64,000 nt of DNA from an uncultured Clostridia bacterium. GTDB lineage: Bacteria > Bacillota > Clostridia > Oscillospirales > Acutalibacteraceae. Numbering within the stretch: position 1 is the stretch's first letter; each line of letters opens with the position of its first letter. Where the stretch lies: NCBI GenBank assembly GCA_947625785.1, contig CANQPS010000009.1, positions 1 to 64,000 of the forward strand, written 5' to 3'. Shown here in pieces: positions 44,602 to 53,156 of the stretch. The notes under the pieces were generated by a model. That model saw nothing but the letters and a program-made list of their open reading frames with translations. It ran no database searches and had not been told where the DNA came from. Position numbers and translations under genes: made by a program.

Positions 44602-46344
44602 TTATTTTTCAAATTCGGTGTAATCCACATAAACGGTTTTATAGTTTACATATATAACCATACCAGGTTTAGAACCTTGTGGTTTGCTTACATATCTGAC
44701 CTGTGTATAATCAACAGGAATTTTTCCTCCACCCTTAGCCTTACTATGTTTTGCTGCTATTAAAGCACCTTCTACAATGGTTTCATCATCTATTATTTTC
44801 CCGTCAGATGCAATTATTGTATGTGAACCGGGAATATTTTTTGTATGAAGCCAAATATCATTTTTATCTGCTTGTTTAAGTGTGAGCTTATCATTTTGCT
44901 TATTATTTCTGCCGACAAGTATTGTAAAACCCTTTTTTGATGTGAATTTTAAAGGTGGCAGCATAGGAGGGAGTTTTTGTTTATTGCGATTATTTTTAAT
45001 ATAGCCTTGTTCCTGTAATTCTTCTTTTATTTCTGAAAGTTCTCTTTCAGATGTTGCTCTCGAAATACTATCTATGACAGAATTAATATATATTAATTCT
45101 TGTTCGGCTTTTTTTATTTGTTGAGTTAGAACCGTTTCAGCGGTTTTAGCTTTTCTATATTCTTTATAGTATTTTTGAGAATTTTGTGCAGGGGTAAGTG
45201 CAGGATTTATTTTAATTTTTATTATTGGCATATTTTCGTCATAGTAATTTTGTACCTCAACAAAATCTGCACCCTTTTTTATATTATACATATTTGCCTG
45301 TAATAAATCGCCGTAAATTCTTAATGTATCTCTATTGGCACATTGTTCAAGCTCGGCTTTTTGGGTGTTGATTTTTCTTGAAATTCTGTCCTCAATATTT
45401 GTTACAAGTCGCAATAAATCGTGAGATTTAACTCTCATTCTATCAATGCTATCTCTTTCGTGATAAAATTCTTCTAATAATTCGCTGAAACTATCAAATT
45501 TCTTTATAGAGATTGAACTTTGATATTGGCATATATCCATAAAAGAAATATCCATAGGTTTCCCATTACTTTGGATTATCATATATGGGGAGCCACTGCA
45601 ATCCTTAGCACAACAGATTAATCTATCAAGAAAAAATGATAATCTTTTTTTGTGTTCGTCTGACATTTCCTTAGTATAAATATCTTCTCCCTTGCCTGTG
45701 AGATACTCAATTTCCCTTGAAATAACAGGCGATATTCCCTGTATAACATTCATAAGTCCTTTTGATAATAATTCATTTTTTGGCAGAGTAGACATAACAC
45801 TTTGAATTTCCTTACTGCCATATTCGAGCATAGAAAGTTTATTTTGCGAGGGAGGCATAGAATATTCAAGATTTGGCAATACAAGTCTTTGAGAGGTCAT
45901 AGATGCGTCAACTCTTTTTAAAGCGTCAATAATCTTATTATTTTGGTCGATAAATATAATATTACTGTATTGTCCCATAATTTCTATTGTTAAAGTTAAA
46001 TTTATATCATCACCAAGCTCGTTTTTACTTTCAAAATCAAGAAATAATATTCTTTCGAGCTGAGGCTGACGAATATCTTTAAGTCGTGCCGAGGTTAATT
46101 TTTTTCTTAATAACATACATAGCATAGGAGGTGTTTGTGGATTTTCGGGTATTTTATCAACAAGATTTATACGAGGGCTGTTTGCCCTTGCAGACATAAG
46201 TAATTTATAGCTGCCTTCTCTTGAGCGAAGATTAATAATAATTTCATCTTTATTTGGTTGGTAAATTTTATCTATTCGTGTACCTATTAATTTATCATAT
46301 AATTCTTTTTTTAAGTGATGCAAAAAGACACCATCGAATGCCAT
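44602..46344 (-). CDS. rqcH: RqcH (NFACT family ribosome quality-control protein)
   Basis: Binds stalled 50S-peptidyl-tRNA complexes and directs addition of C-terminal alanine tails that mark the chain for degradation. The 580-residue protein has all parts: NFACT-N (MAFDGVFLHHLKKEL), helix-hairpin-helix, a long coiled coil (about 285-430, with EQCANRDTLRIYGDLL) and NFACT-R (FTILVGRNNKQND, DIWLHTKNIPGSHTII). The pair corresponding to B. subtilis D97/R98 reads E97-R98 here (QPQLERILFL). The longest frame starts at 46365, but those codons contain the ribosome site AAAGAGAG for the ATG at 46344. Older annotations call this family fibronectin-binding protein. It shares an operon with two polysaccharide genes. 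Confidence 0.92.
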   Translation of the reverse strand: MAFDGVFLHHLKKELYDKLIGTRIDKIYQPNKDEIIINLRSREGSYKLLMSARANSPRINLVDKIPENPQTPPMLCMLLRKKLTSARLKDIRQPQLERILFLDFESKNELGDDINLTLTIEIMGQYSNIIFIDQNNKIIDALKRVDASMTSQRLVLPNLEYSMPPSQNKLSMLEYGSKEIQSVMSTLPKNELLSKGLMNVIQGISPVISREIEYLTGKGEDIYTKEMSDEHKKRLSFFLDRLICCAKDCSGSPYMIIQSNGKPMDISFMDICQYQSSISIKKFDSFSELLEEFYHERDSIDRMRVKSHDLLRLVTNIEDRISRKINTQKAELEQCANRDTLRIYGDLLQANMYNIKKGADFVEVQNYYDENMPIIKIKINPALTPAQNSQKYYKEYRKAKTAETVLTQQIKKAEQELIYINSVIDSISRATSERELSEIKEELQEQGYIKNNRNKQKLPPMLPPLKFTSKKGFTILVGRNNKQNDKLTLKQADKNDIWLHTKNIPGSHTIIASDGKIIDDETIVEGALIAAKHSKAKGGGKIPVDYTQVRYVSKPQGSKPGMVIYVNYKTVYVDYTEFEK

Positions 46345-46386
46345 ATCTAAAAAACTCTCTTTCATTAATATTTATAACTGACTAAT

Positions 46387-46415
46387 ATTATATTATATTA
46401 TCAAATAAATTGCAA
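46387..46415 (-). promoter_or_regulatory. Sigma-A promoter of the rqcH operon
   Basis: Minus strand: TTGCAA (46410-46415), a 17-base spacer and perfect TATAAT (46387-46392), 42 bases before the start codon. Confidence 0.7.
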
Positions 46416-46455
46416 TTATTATAGAGGTGAAGCAAACTAAAATCAATAATCTTTG

Positions 46456-46814
46456 CGGGGCTTTGCCCCACACCCCACGATGGCTCTGCCCTCGACCCGT
46501 TAAGAGAACTTTTTGAAAAAAGTTCTCTTAAAACTCTCAAAAACTTTTAACTTTTTAAGGGTAAAAGTTTTCGGTCAAGCCTTTTTCAAAAGGCTTGCGG
46601 GTTAAGGGCGGAGCCCTTATGGGGCGTGGGGCAAAGCCCCACTAGCCGATGGCTCTGCCCTCGACCCGTTAAGAGAACTTTTTGAAAAAAGTTCTCTTAA
46701 AACTCTCAAAAACTTTTAATTTTTTTAAGAGTAAAAGTTTTCGGTCAAGCCTTTTTCAAAAGGCTTGCAGGTTAAGGGCGGAGCCCTTATGGGGCGTGGG
46801 GCAAAGCCCCGCCA
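46456..46814. repeat. Dispersed multi-hairpin repeat, tandem double copy 3
   Basis: Two nearly identical units start at 46482 and 46651 (period 169-170 bases, differing by one inserted base and a few substitutions). Each holds the stems AAGAGAACTTT/AAAGTTCTCTT, AAGCCTTTT/AAAAGGCTT, AAGGGC/GCCCTT and GGGGC/GCCCC. The outer ends form an inverted repeat: GCGGGGCTTTGCCCCAC near 46456 against GTGGGGCAAAGCCCCGC near 46797-46813, like the ends of a MITE. No open frame is present. It lies between divergent genes, so it is not simply a terminator. The remaining bases to 46932 show no convincing promoter. Confidence 0.9.
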
Positions 46815-46932
46815 ATGGCATATGATAATCATATTTTACCTGCATAAAATTGTTATTGTTGGCAAAAACTATGGTATATTACTTGTGTTTATAAAAAATA
46901 ATTAAAATAATAAATAGAAAAGGTGATATAAT

Positions 46933-48330
46933 ATGGTTTTTAACGATAGTGCGGAAAACAATATTAAGATTTTGAAGTTCAAATTAAAGACCGAAGAAAA
47001 TTTTGATGTTGTGTTCAGGGAGTTAGATATAAATAATAGAAAAAGTGGAGTATTTTTCGTCGATGGATTAACCAAAGATGATATAATGGAAAAAATTGTA
47101 CAATATTTTTATTCTTTAAAAGATGAAAAACTCTTTAAAGATGCAGAAACATTTTCAAAATCTTGCGTACCACATATAGAAGTTACCCTCGAAGATAATG
47201 CTGATAATATATTATTATCTGTATATTCCGGTATGTTGGCACTTGTTATAGATGGCTTTGAAAAAATAATATTGCTTGATGTCCGTTCATATCCTCAAAG
47301 AGAATATGGAGAGCCTGAAAAAGATAAAGTTTTAAGGGGTTCAAGAGATAGCTTTGTAGAAACATTAGTTTTTAATACTGCACTTATCAGAAGAAGAATA
47401 AGAAATGAAAATCTTAGAATGAAACATTTCCAAGTCGGAACGGTTACAAAAAATGATGTTGCTGTATGTTATATGGATAATAAAGTTGATAAAAAACTCT
47501 TAGACCAGATAACCCGTAAATTACAAAATGCTGAAATAAAATCTCTTGTAATGAATATACAAGCATTGGCAGAATGTTTATATAAAAAACCTTGGTATAA
47601 TCCTTTTCCTAAAATGAAATATACGGAGCGTCCGGATGTAGCGGCATCATCACTGCTTGACGGAAATATCGTTATAATAGCAGATAACGCTCCAAATGTT
47701 ATGATAATACCTACATCAATATTTGATATATTGGAGGAGGCAGACGATTATTATTTTCCGACAATAACAGGTACTTATATAAGATTATCTCGTTATTTAA
47801 TTACTTTGTTTACACTTGTAATTACACCGTTGTGGCTGTTATGTATGCAAAATCCTGATAAAGTACCGGAATTTTTTAAATTTGTTGTTATTGATGAGCA
47901 GGTAAATATACCAATTTTCTGGCAATTGATGATTTTGGAACTTGCAATAGACGGATTAAGATTAGCAAGTGTAAATGTCCCAAATATGCTAAGCTCAACA
48001 TTAAGTATAGTCGGAGCAATAGTATTGAGTGATTTTGCGGTAGATTCGGGTTGGTTCGCAAAGGAAGCAATGTTATATATGGCATTTGTTGCTGTTGCGA
48101 CATATTCGCACCCAAGCTATGAGTTGGGTTATGCTCTTAAATTTATGAGAATAATATTACTGATATTAACAGCTATATTTGATATATGGGGATTTATAGC
48201 AGGATTGGTACTTGTCGCAGTTCTTATTATTACAAATAAAACCATATCCGGAAAAAGTTATTTGTATCCATTAATACCGTTTGATAGCAGAAAATTTTTC
48301 AGTAAAGTTATACGAACTCGCTTAAGATAA
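46933..48330 (+). CDS. GerA-family spore germination protein, SpoVAF-like
   Basis: Inner-membrane spore protein of the GerAA/SpoVAF family, involved in nutrient sensing or ion and dipicolinate release at germination. The 465-residue protein has a soluble N-terminal half (with LLSVYSGMLALVIDG, the SYPQREYGEPEKDKVLRGSRDSF-type segment given here only in part as RGSRDSFVETLVFN, and LIRRRIRN) and then about five membrane spans from residue 270 (YIRLSRYLITLFTLVITPLW). PNMLSSTLSIVGAIVLSD and ATYSHPSYELGYALK are family hallmarks. The short N-terminus and the absence of adjacent GerB/GerC genes favour SpoVAF over a GerAA receptor subunit; that choice is inference. Ribosome site AAAAGGTG before ATG. 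Confidence 0.82.
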   Translation: MVFNDSAENNIKILKFKLKTEENFDVVFRELDINNRKSGVFFVDGLTKDDIMEKIVQYFYSLKDEKLFKDAETFSKSCVPHIEVTLEDNADNILLSVYSGMLALVIDGFEKIILLDVRSYPQREYGEPEKDKVLRGSRDSFVETLVFNTALIRRRIRNENLRMKHFQVGTVTKNDVAVCYMDNKVDKKLLDQITRKLQNAEIKSLVMNIQALAECLYKKPWYNPFPKMKYTERPDVAASSLLDGNIVIIADNAPNVMIIPTSIFDILEEADDYYFPTITGTYIRLSRYLITLFTLVITPLWLLCMQNPDKVPEFFKFVVIDEQVNIPIFWQLMILELAIDGLRLASVNVPNMLSSTLSIVGAIVLSDFAVDSGWFAKEAMLYMAFVAVATYSHPSYELGYALKFMRIILLILTAIFDIWGFIAGLVLVAVLIITNKTISGKSYLYPLIPFDSRKFFSKVIRTRLR

Positions 48331-48354
48331 TTTTAATTTATATAAAATAAACAG

Positions 48355-48395
48355 AAGAACAGTATAGAAATTTTTTCTATACTGTTCTTTCTGTT
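48355..48395. terminator. Terminator after the germination gene
   Basis: AAGAACAGTATAGAAA (48355-48370) pairs with TTTCTATACTGTTCTT (48374-48389), followed by TCTGTTCTT. A 16-base perfect stem between converging genes, likely used by both. Confidence 0.85.
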
Positions 48396-48443
48396 CTTAA
48401 TAAAAAGGATTCTTTATGAAAGGAAAAATTACTTATAATTAAA

Positions 48444-49135
48444 TTAATTAAACATAATATCTTGAAACTCATTTAATGTCAATGCAACGGTAAGATTACC
48501 GTTTCTACAACGAATTTCGTCAATAAATTCTTTCTGATCAATATCAGGCTTGATTTGTATTATATATACAACCTCAAATAATGCGCCAAAATCAATCGTT
48601 TTAACTCTTTTTAAATAAAAGGCATTTGTATATTTTTCTAAAATATCATCTAAAAAACCTTTGTAATTCAGGTCTTCCGGAATTGTAATTTTTAAGGTCA
48701 TAGATGTGGCTTTCGGATATGAGTATTTGGTTGCATACAATATAAAGATAAGTATGCACATAATAATTGTAAATAAAATTGATATGCCTACATATCCAAG
48801 ACCACAACCTAATCCCGTTGCAAGTGTAAAAAATACAAATGCAATATCTTTGACATCACTCGGAATACTTCTGTATCTTATAATTGTAAATGCACCTGCA
48901 ATGCTAAATGCCCTTGCAACATTATTGCCTACAAGCATAATAATAATTGCTATTATAGGGGGGAGCATAATTAATGTAATTGGTATGCTTGATATATAAC
49001 CGGATTTTTTATGTGTATATATATATATACTTTTGAAATTACAAATCCTATAATAATACACACTAAAATAATTATACTAAAACTACTAATCGAAAAAGTA
49101 TCTCCTATAATTGATTTTTCAAAAAATTCCAACAT
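48444..49135 (-). pseudogene. DUF4956 membrane protein split by a frameshift in a (TA)7 run
   Basis: Read from ATG 49135 (ribosome site AAAGGTTG upstream, 2 bases after the stop of the VTC gene), the frame gives MLEFFEKSIIGDTFSIS and a membrane span, then stops at 49007-49009 after 42 residues. The stop comes right after a (TA)7 tract. The frame one base back carries the rest of a normal DUF4956 protein: THKKSGYISSIPITL, IIIMLVGNNVARAFSIAGAF, TIIRYRSIPSDVKDIAF, and a soluble tail to 48444. With (TA)6 the two parts would join into one protein of about 228 residues. The frame containing the second part opens with an internal GTG at 49061, which lacks the first span. This is a decayed gene, a slippage-controlled gene or a sequencing error. 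DUF4956 proteins are commonly encoded next to VTC-domain proteins, as here. Biochemical role unknown. Confidence 0.75.
49016..49029. repeat. (TA)7 dinucleotide tract at the frameshift point
   Basis: Seven TA units flanked by G and C on either side. A change of one unit restores the reading frame of the DUF4956 gene. Short dinucleotide tracts can slip in replication. Confidence 0.9.
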
Positions 49136-49137
49136 AA

Positions 49138-49881
49138 TTATACAACCTTTCTGTTTTCGGAGATTTTATTTTTTATAAACATTTTGTATTCTGTGCCGTA
49201 TTTCGAGAAGGAGGTGTTATAAATTTTATTTTTGGACAATATTTGAATTATCCAAGTAGGCAAAGAACCGTTATTTTTGATTTCCATAAGTCTGTAACCT
49301 TCCTGTAAAATCCTGCTGTCAAATTCACTTTCTCCAAGATATATATTTTGTCGTCTTGCGTATATATTTCTGTCAAATGTAATTCTAATATTTTTATCAT
49401 AAGAGCAAAACAATGCATTTCTGTCATATCTTATTGCAACTTTGGGAACTATATTATGTATTTTTAAAAAATGATTAATTTCATTTATAACTTGTTTTTT
49501 TAAGTAGTTATTTTCCGAATTATCAAGACATTTATTTTCAATCATACGATTTACTTCTGCAATATTAAGTGATACCCTGCGCTTATAAACAACACCATCA
49601 TATTTTCTTTTAAGTTCAAGAAAAACTTTGTCATCAAGTGATTTTTGTGGATAGTAACTTCTCATTCTTATTTTTTCTTTGTAATTTACTTTATTAATAG
49701 AATGTCGGATTAATTCGTCATTGGGCGTGTCAAAATAAACATTATATATGGAGTACTCGTTACCGTTTAAGCAATACTTATCAGAAGTCATATATTTTTC
49801 TATTTCCGGCATTATATTTTTGTATTGCTGTTCGGTAATCAAAAATTTTTCTTCAAATCTTTTAAATGTCATTATTGGCAT
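49138..49881 (-). CDS. VTC-domain protein (polyphosphate polymerase-like)
   Basis: The VTC domain forms a tunnel enzyme of the triphosphate-tunnel type; in yeast Vtc4 it makes polyphosphate from ATP. The 247-residue protein is just this domain: FKRFEEKFLITEQQYKNI at the start, YNVYFDTPND, YKEKIRMRSYY, FLELKRKYDGVVYKRRVSL and a late MEIKNNGSLPTW. These carry the alternating Lys/Arg and Glu residues that line the tunnel. No membrane span, so it may act with the membrane DUF4956 protein encoded 2 bases downstream. Ribosome site AGGAGG about 13 bases before ATG, a wide spacing; an ATG three codons later is an alternative. Polyphosphate synthesis is inference from the family; some bacterial members lie beside CotH kinases instead. 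Confidence 0.8.
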   Translation of the reverse strand: MPIMTFKRFEEKFLITEQQYKNIMPEIEKYMTSDKYCLNGNEYSIYNVYFDTPNDELIRHSINKVNYKEKIRMRSYYPQKSLDDKVFLELKRKYDGVVYKRRVSLNIAEVNRMIENKCLDNSENNYLKKQVINEINHFLKIHNIVPKVAIRYDRNALFCSYDKNIRITFDRNIYARRQNIYLGESEFDSRILQEGYRLMEIKNNGSLPTWIIQILSKNKIYNTSFSKYGTEYKMFIKNKISENRKVV

Positions 49882-50045
49882 AAACTTTAATATTCCTCCT
49901 ATCTTTTAATATAGTAATATAAAATGCTGTATTTATCGTGAAAAAAATATGTTGATAAACTGAAATGTTATACATAAATCCCTCAGCCATATAAAAGAAC
50001 TTTTTATAAAAATAAAATTTTTTTAATATGACAAAGGGATTTAGT

Positions 50046-51143
50046 TTATTTTTTCTTCTTTTTATTTTTTTTATTGTTGTTAGCCATTCTTTTTTGAGCT
50101 TCGATTTCTCGGTGTTTGCTGTCCTTAAGAGTATTTTTATTTATTTCAAGTTTTTTATCATCAACAGCGGAATACTCCATATTATTTGCGATAGCCCCTA
50201 AAATGCTTAGTGGAATAACTATTATATATAGTATTATGGATACCAATGAACCATAAGATATATAATTTCTAATAAATATAATAATATCAATTATACAAAG
50301 TAATGATGCTATAATGGATATAACATATTTAATATTTCTTTTATTATCAAAGCATATAGCAAGAAATGCCGTAATAGGTGCTATGCCTAATATTAAAAAA
50401 TATGGGATTGTACCTGGATTTGCGTTTCCGAAAATATCTCGCCCGAATATCATATTTAAAGCAGTATTAGAAACCTTAGTAGAATTAAAAAGCTCTTTTC
50501 CTATATCAACATATTCATCAACCAAAATTTGACAGGCTGCTATATTTTCGCTTGAATTTTTTGAGATATACTTGCCAATAATAGCTTTAAGTTCTGTATC
50601 TGACGCACCATCAATTTTAGCGTTATCATACTCAGAAATAAGTGTTAAAGCATCGTCCTTCGTTTTATCTTTTCCGATATATGATATTATATCAGGCATA
50701 ATTTCATCTGTTCTTAAAGCTGTAACATATTGTTTAAGATATTTAAGAACTTTTTCATTAGCAACATCTATATTTTGTTGGTCTTTTTCGTATAAAATTT
50801 CGTCTGGGTTGTCTTTATTTTCCAAATATGTTTTGCCAAAGTACATATACATATTTTCTTCATTTATAATGTCAAGTATTTCTTTACTTTCGTTTGTATA
50901 ACCTTTATTTAATAGTTCAATATAATTTTCTATTAATTTTTCTGTTCTTTTTTCAGCATCTTCTTTACTTTCATCACTGCTTTTAAGCATTTGAGATATA
51001 CCGTTTTTTATCTCCTGTGAATCTAACATTCCCGATACAATCATAGATGAAAACGGTAATGACAATATTAATACACACGCAAGAAGTATTACTCCTAACG
51101 CTGCTCTGTATTTAAATGCTGTTGATTTTGAGGTATTAGCCAT
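50046..51143 (-). CDS. Membrane protein of unknown function
   Basis: I do not recognise this 365-residue protein. One membrane span near the N-terminus (about 12-33) is followed by a polar, Glu/Lys-rich helical region of about 200 residues that should lie outside (SSDESKEDAEKRTEKL, ILYEKDQQNI), then four hydrophobic spans (about 245-340) and a strongly basic C-terminal tail ending KKNKKKKK. There are no catalytic motifs that I can name. It lies 31 bases after ppa and ahead of the VTC gene, so it is probably in the same operon. A role with the VTC/DUF4956 pair is possible but only from position. Ribosome site AAAGGA before ATG. Confidence 0.65.
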   Translation of the reverse strand: MANTSKSTAFKYRAALGVILLACVLILSLPFSSMIVSGMLDSQEIKNGISQMLKSSDESKEDAEKRTEKLIENYIELLNKGYTNESKEILDIINEENMYMYFGKTYLENKDNPDEILYEKDQQNIDVANEKVLKYLKQYVTALRTDEIMPDIISYIGKDKTKDDALTLISEYDNAKIDGASDTELKAIIGKYISKNSSENIAACQILVDEYVDIGKELFNSTKVSNTALNMIFGRDIFGNANPGTIPYFLILGIAPITAFLAICFDNKRNIKYVISIIASLLCIIDIIIFIRNYISYGSLVSIILYIIVIPLSILGAIANNMEYSAVDDKKLEINKNTLKDSKHREIEAQKRMANNNKKNKKKKK

Positions 51144-51174
51144 AGGTAAATCCTTTCTTTAATAATTATTTTAT

Positions 51175-51708
51175 TTAAACTATATTGAATTTAGCATTAT
51201 AATTTTCTATGGCAGACTTGATAATCTCTATTGCAGAGGTACTGTCTTTTACCTCATCAACTGCGGTGTCTTTATTTTCAAGGGCCTTATATACTGTGAA
51301 AAAGTGTTTCATTTCATTAAAAATATGTTTAGGCAATTGGTCTATATTTTTATATTCATTATATGTAGGGTCATTAAATGGAATGGCAATAATTTTTTCG
51401 TCATTTCTGCCATTATCTATCATAGTAATCACACCGATAGGATAACAACGCACTAATGTCATAGGGTGTATAGTTTCCGAACATAGTACAAGTACATCAA
51501 GAGGGTCTAAATCATCTGCATAAGTTTTTGGTATAAAGCCATAATTAGCGGGATAATGTGTAGATGTATGTAAAATTCTATCCAATTTTAAAGAACCTGT
51601 TTGTTTATCAAGTTCATATTTTGATTTACTGCCTTTAGGTATTTCAATGACAACCATAAAATCATCAGGTTTAATTCTTGATGAATCTATATCGTGCCAA
51701 ATGTTCAT
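51175..51708 (-). CDS. ppa: Inorganic pyrophosphatase, class I
   Basis: Hydrolyses pyrophosphate to phosphate, driving biosynthetic reactions. The 177-residue protein has the signature YADDLDPLDVLVL (D-x-D-P-x-D-V metal site), IEIPKGSKSKYE with active-site Lys, and HYPANYGFIPKTY. It is the soluble class I type, less common in Clostridia than class II (PpaC) or membrane forms. A TTG at 51717 is in frame, but the ATG at 51708 follows AAGGAG by about 9 bases and gives MNIWHDID, the normal start. It is the first gene before the unknown membrane protein, the VTC gene and the DUF4956 gene. Confidence 0.92.
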   Translation of the reverse strand: MNIWHDIDSSRIKPDDFMVVIEIPKGSKSKYELDKQTGSLKLDRILHTSTHYPANYGFIPKTYADDLDPLDVLVLCSETIHPMTLVRCYPIGVITMIDNGRNDEKIIAIPFNDPTYNEYKNIDQLPKHIFNEMKHFFTVYKALENKDTAVDEVKDSTSAIEIIKSAIENYNAKFNIV

Positions 51709-51810
51709 AGTATGCAACTCCTTTATATTAGTATCATTCTAATTATATCACAAAAAATATGACTAATCTATATCATAAATATTAAATATTGAATTTTTTA
51801 TAAATTTATG

Positions 51811-51839
51811 TTTAAGTATAGGATAGTATGGTGTATAAT
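51811..51839 (+). promoter_or_regulatory. Sigma-A promoter of the DUF3048 gene
   Basis: TTTAAG (51811-51816), a 17-base spacer and perfect TATAAT (51834-51839), 48 bases before the start codon. Confidence 0.65.
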
Positions 51840-51887
51840 GTATAAAAGTATTATATATTATTACTAAAATTTAAGGAGTAGGAAATA

Positions 51888-53000
51888 ATGATTAATTTAA
51901 AAAACAAAATTGCTAAATTTCTAATGTGTTTATGTACAGTATCCTTTATTTTTTTATTAGCATCTTGTAACGACTTTTCGGAAATATCGGAAAATAATTC
52001 AAATGGAAATCAAACACAAAATAATAGCCAAAATTCCGGTTCAGAACAAAATTCAAATTTAAATCAGGATAATATTCAATCTTATACGAATAATCTTACT
52101 GGACTTGAAATATCACAGGATATTATTAATCGCAGACCAACGGCTGTTATGATAAATAATATACGAATAGCACAACCCTTACTTGGAATTAGTAAGGCAG
52201 ATATAGTCTATGAGTGTCTGGTAGAGGGAGGCATTACAAGATTATTGGCTGTTTATAAAGATATATCTGCTGTTGGAAGTATAGGTAGTATAAGAAGTGT
52301 CAGACCAAACTATTTGTCACTGGCAAGAGGGCTTGATGCGGCAATTTTGTATAACGGTACAAGTACACAAGCAAAAAATATAATTAAATCTGAAAAGTTG
52401 TCGGCTTATGATATAGGTTATTATGACAATACCTGCTGGAGAGATGATTACAGAAGAAAAAATTTAGGATATGAACATAGTTTATTAACAAGCGGAAGTA
52501 TGTTAGATAATCTGCTGGCAAAAGTCGGAGAAAGAAAAACATCAGATTACAGTAACGGATTAATATTTGATAATAATAATTCTCAGGTAAATAATGGTAA
52601 TTATGCAAATGAAGTAAAAGTAACATTTTCAGGCATTAAGACAACAACATTTAAATATGATAGTGCTTCAAAAGATTATAATATATTCCAGTATGGTACA
52701 AATCAATATGATGATTATTACAAAGTAAATAATACAGCTAAAAATGTTATTGCTATATTTGTAGAATGTAAAACGATAGACAGCGAGGGACATATAGATA
52801 TGAAACTTGTATCAAGCGGTGAAGGATATTATATATGTGAAGGTAAATATATAAAAATTAAATGGTCAAAATCAAGTGAGGACAGCCCTATATTATTTAA
52901 AGATGAAAACGGCAATAATTTGATTATGAAAACCGGCAGACAATATGTATGTTGCGTTCCGCAATATGGCAGCGTTGATATAAGCGAAAGTTACAACTAA
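51888..53000 (+). CDS. DUF3048 (YerB-like) lipoprotein
   Basis: A 370-residue exported lipoprotein. The signal peptide ends in the lipobox LLAS-C27, followed by an Asn/Gln/Ser-rich tether to about residue 60. DUF3048 follows: NRRPTAVMINNIRIAQPLLG, ADIVYECLVEGGITRLLAVY, SIGSIRSVRPNYLSLARGLD, and a C-terminal domain ending ICEGKYIKIKW and TGRQYVCCVPQYGSVD. These are the conserved blocks of B. subtilis YerB, whose function is not established. Ribosome site AAGGAGTAGG before ATG. It is monocistronic, with its own promoter and a strong terminator before rpoB. Confidence 0.87.
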   Translation: MINLKNKIAKFLMCLCTVSFIFLLASCNDFSEISENNSNGNQTQNNSQNSGSEQNSNLNQDNIQSYTNNLTGLEISQDIINRRPTAVMINNIRIAQPLLGISKADIVYECLVEGGITRLLAVYKDISAVGSIGSIRSVRPNYLSLARGLDAAILYNGTSTQAKNIIKSEKLSAYDIGYYDNTCWRDDYRRKNLGYEHSLLTSGSMLDNLLAKVGERKTSDYSNGLIFDNNNSQVNNGNYANEVKVTFSGIKTTTFKYDSASKDYNIFQYGTNQYDDYYKVNNTAKNVIAIFVECKTIDSEGHIDMKLVSSGEGYYICEGKYIKIKWSKSSEDSPILFKDENGNNLIMKTGRQYVCCVPQYGSVDISESYN

Positions 53001-53034
53001 TCCGAGTGTTTCCTGAATTTAAATAAAAAAAGAA

Positions 53035-53080
53035 AAGTTCTCAATTTTGTTTAAAACACAAAATTGAGAACTTAATTTTA
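53035..53080 (+). terminator. Intrinsic terminator of the DUF3048 gene
   Basis: AAGTTCTCAATTTTGT (53035-53050) pairs with ACAAAATTGAGAACTT (53058-53073), followed by AATTTTAT. It isolates rpoB from upstream transcription. Confidence 0.9.
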
Positions 53081-53120
53081 TAAAAAATGATAGCAATTTC
53101 CATAATTTTCGTAAATTAGC

Positions 53121-53149
53121 TTGACATAGACGCAATTAAAGTTTATAAT
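53121..53149 (+). promoter_or_regulatory. Consensus sigma-A promoter of rpoBC
   Basis: Perfect TTGACA (53121-53126), a 17-base spacer and perfect TATAAT (53144-53149). This is the best promoter match in the window, in line with high RNA polymerase expression. Confidence 0.92.
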
Positions 53150-53156
53150 AGATAAA

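Noticed and set aside
46366-46932. Hairpin-rich DNA between rqcH and the germination gene as an origin or CRISPR array
   Set aside because: The units are two 170-base tandem copies of a dispersed repeat with no unique spacers, no DnaA boxes and copies elsewhere in the window.
48417-48443. Tiny frame ATGAAAGGAAAAATTACTT... of 8 codons with AAGGA upstream
   Set aside because: Too short and lying between a terminator and a convergent gene; probably chance in AT-rich DNA.
49975-50043. Long stem TAAATCCCT...AGGGATTTA behind the 365-residue membrane gene
   Set aside because: Arms of only 9 bases separated by about 50 AT-rich bases; too weak to call a terminator, so the operon link to the VTC gene stays open.
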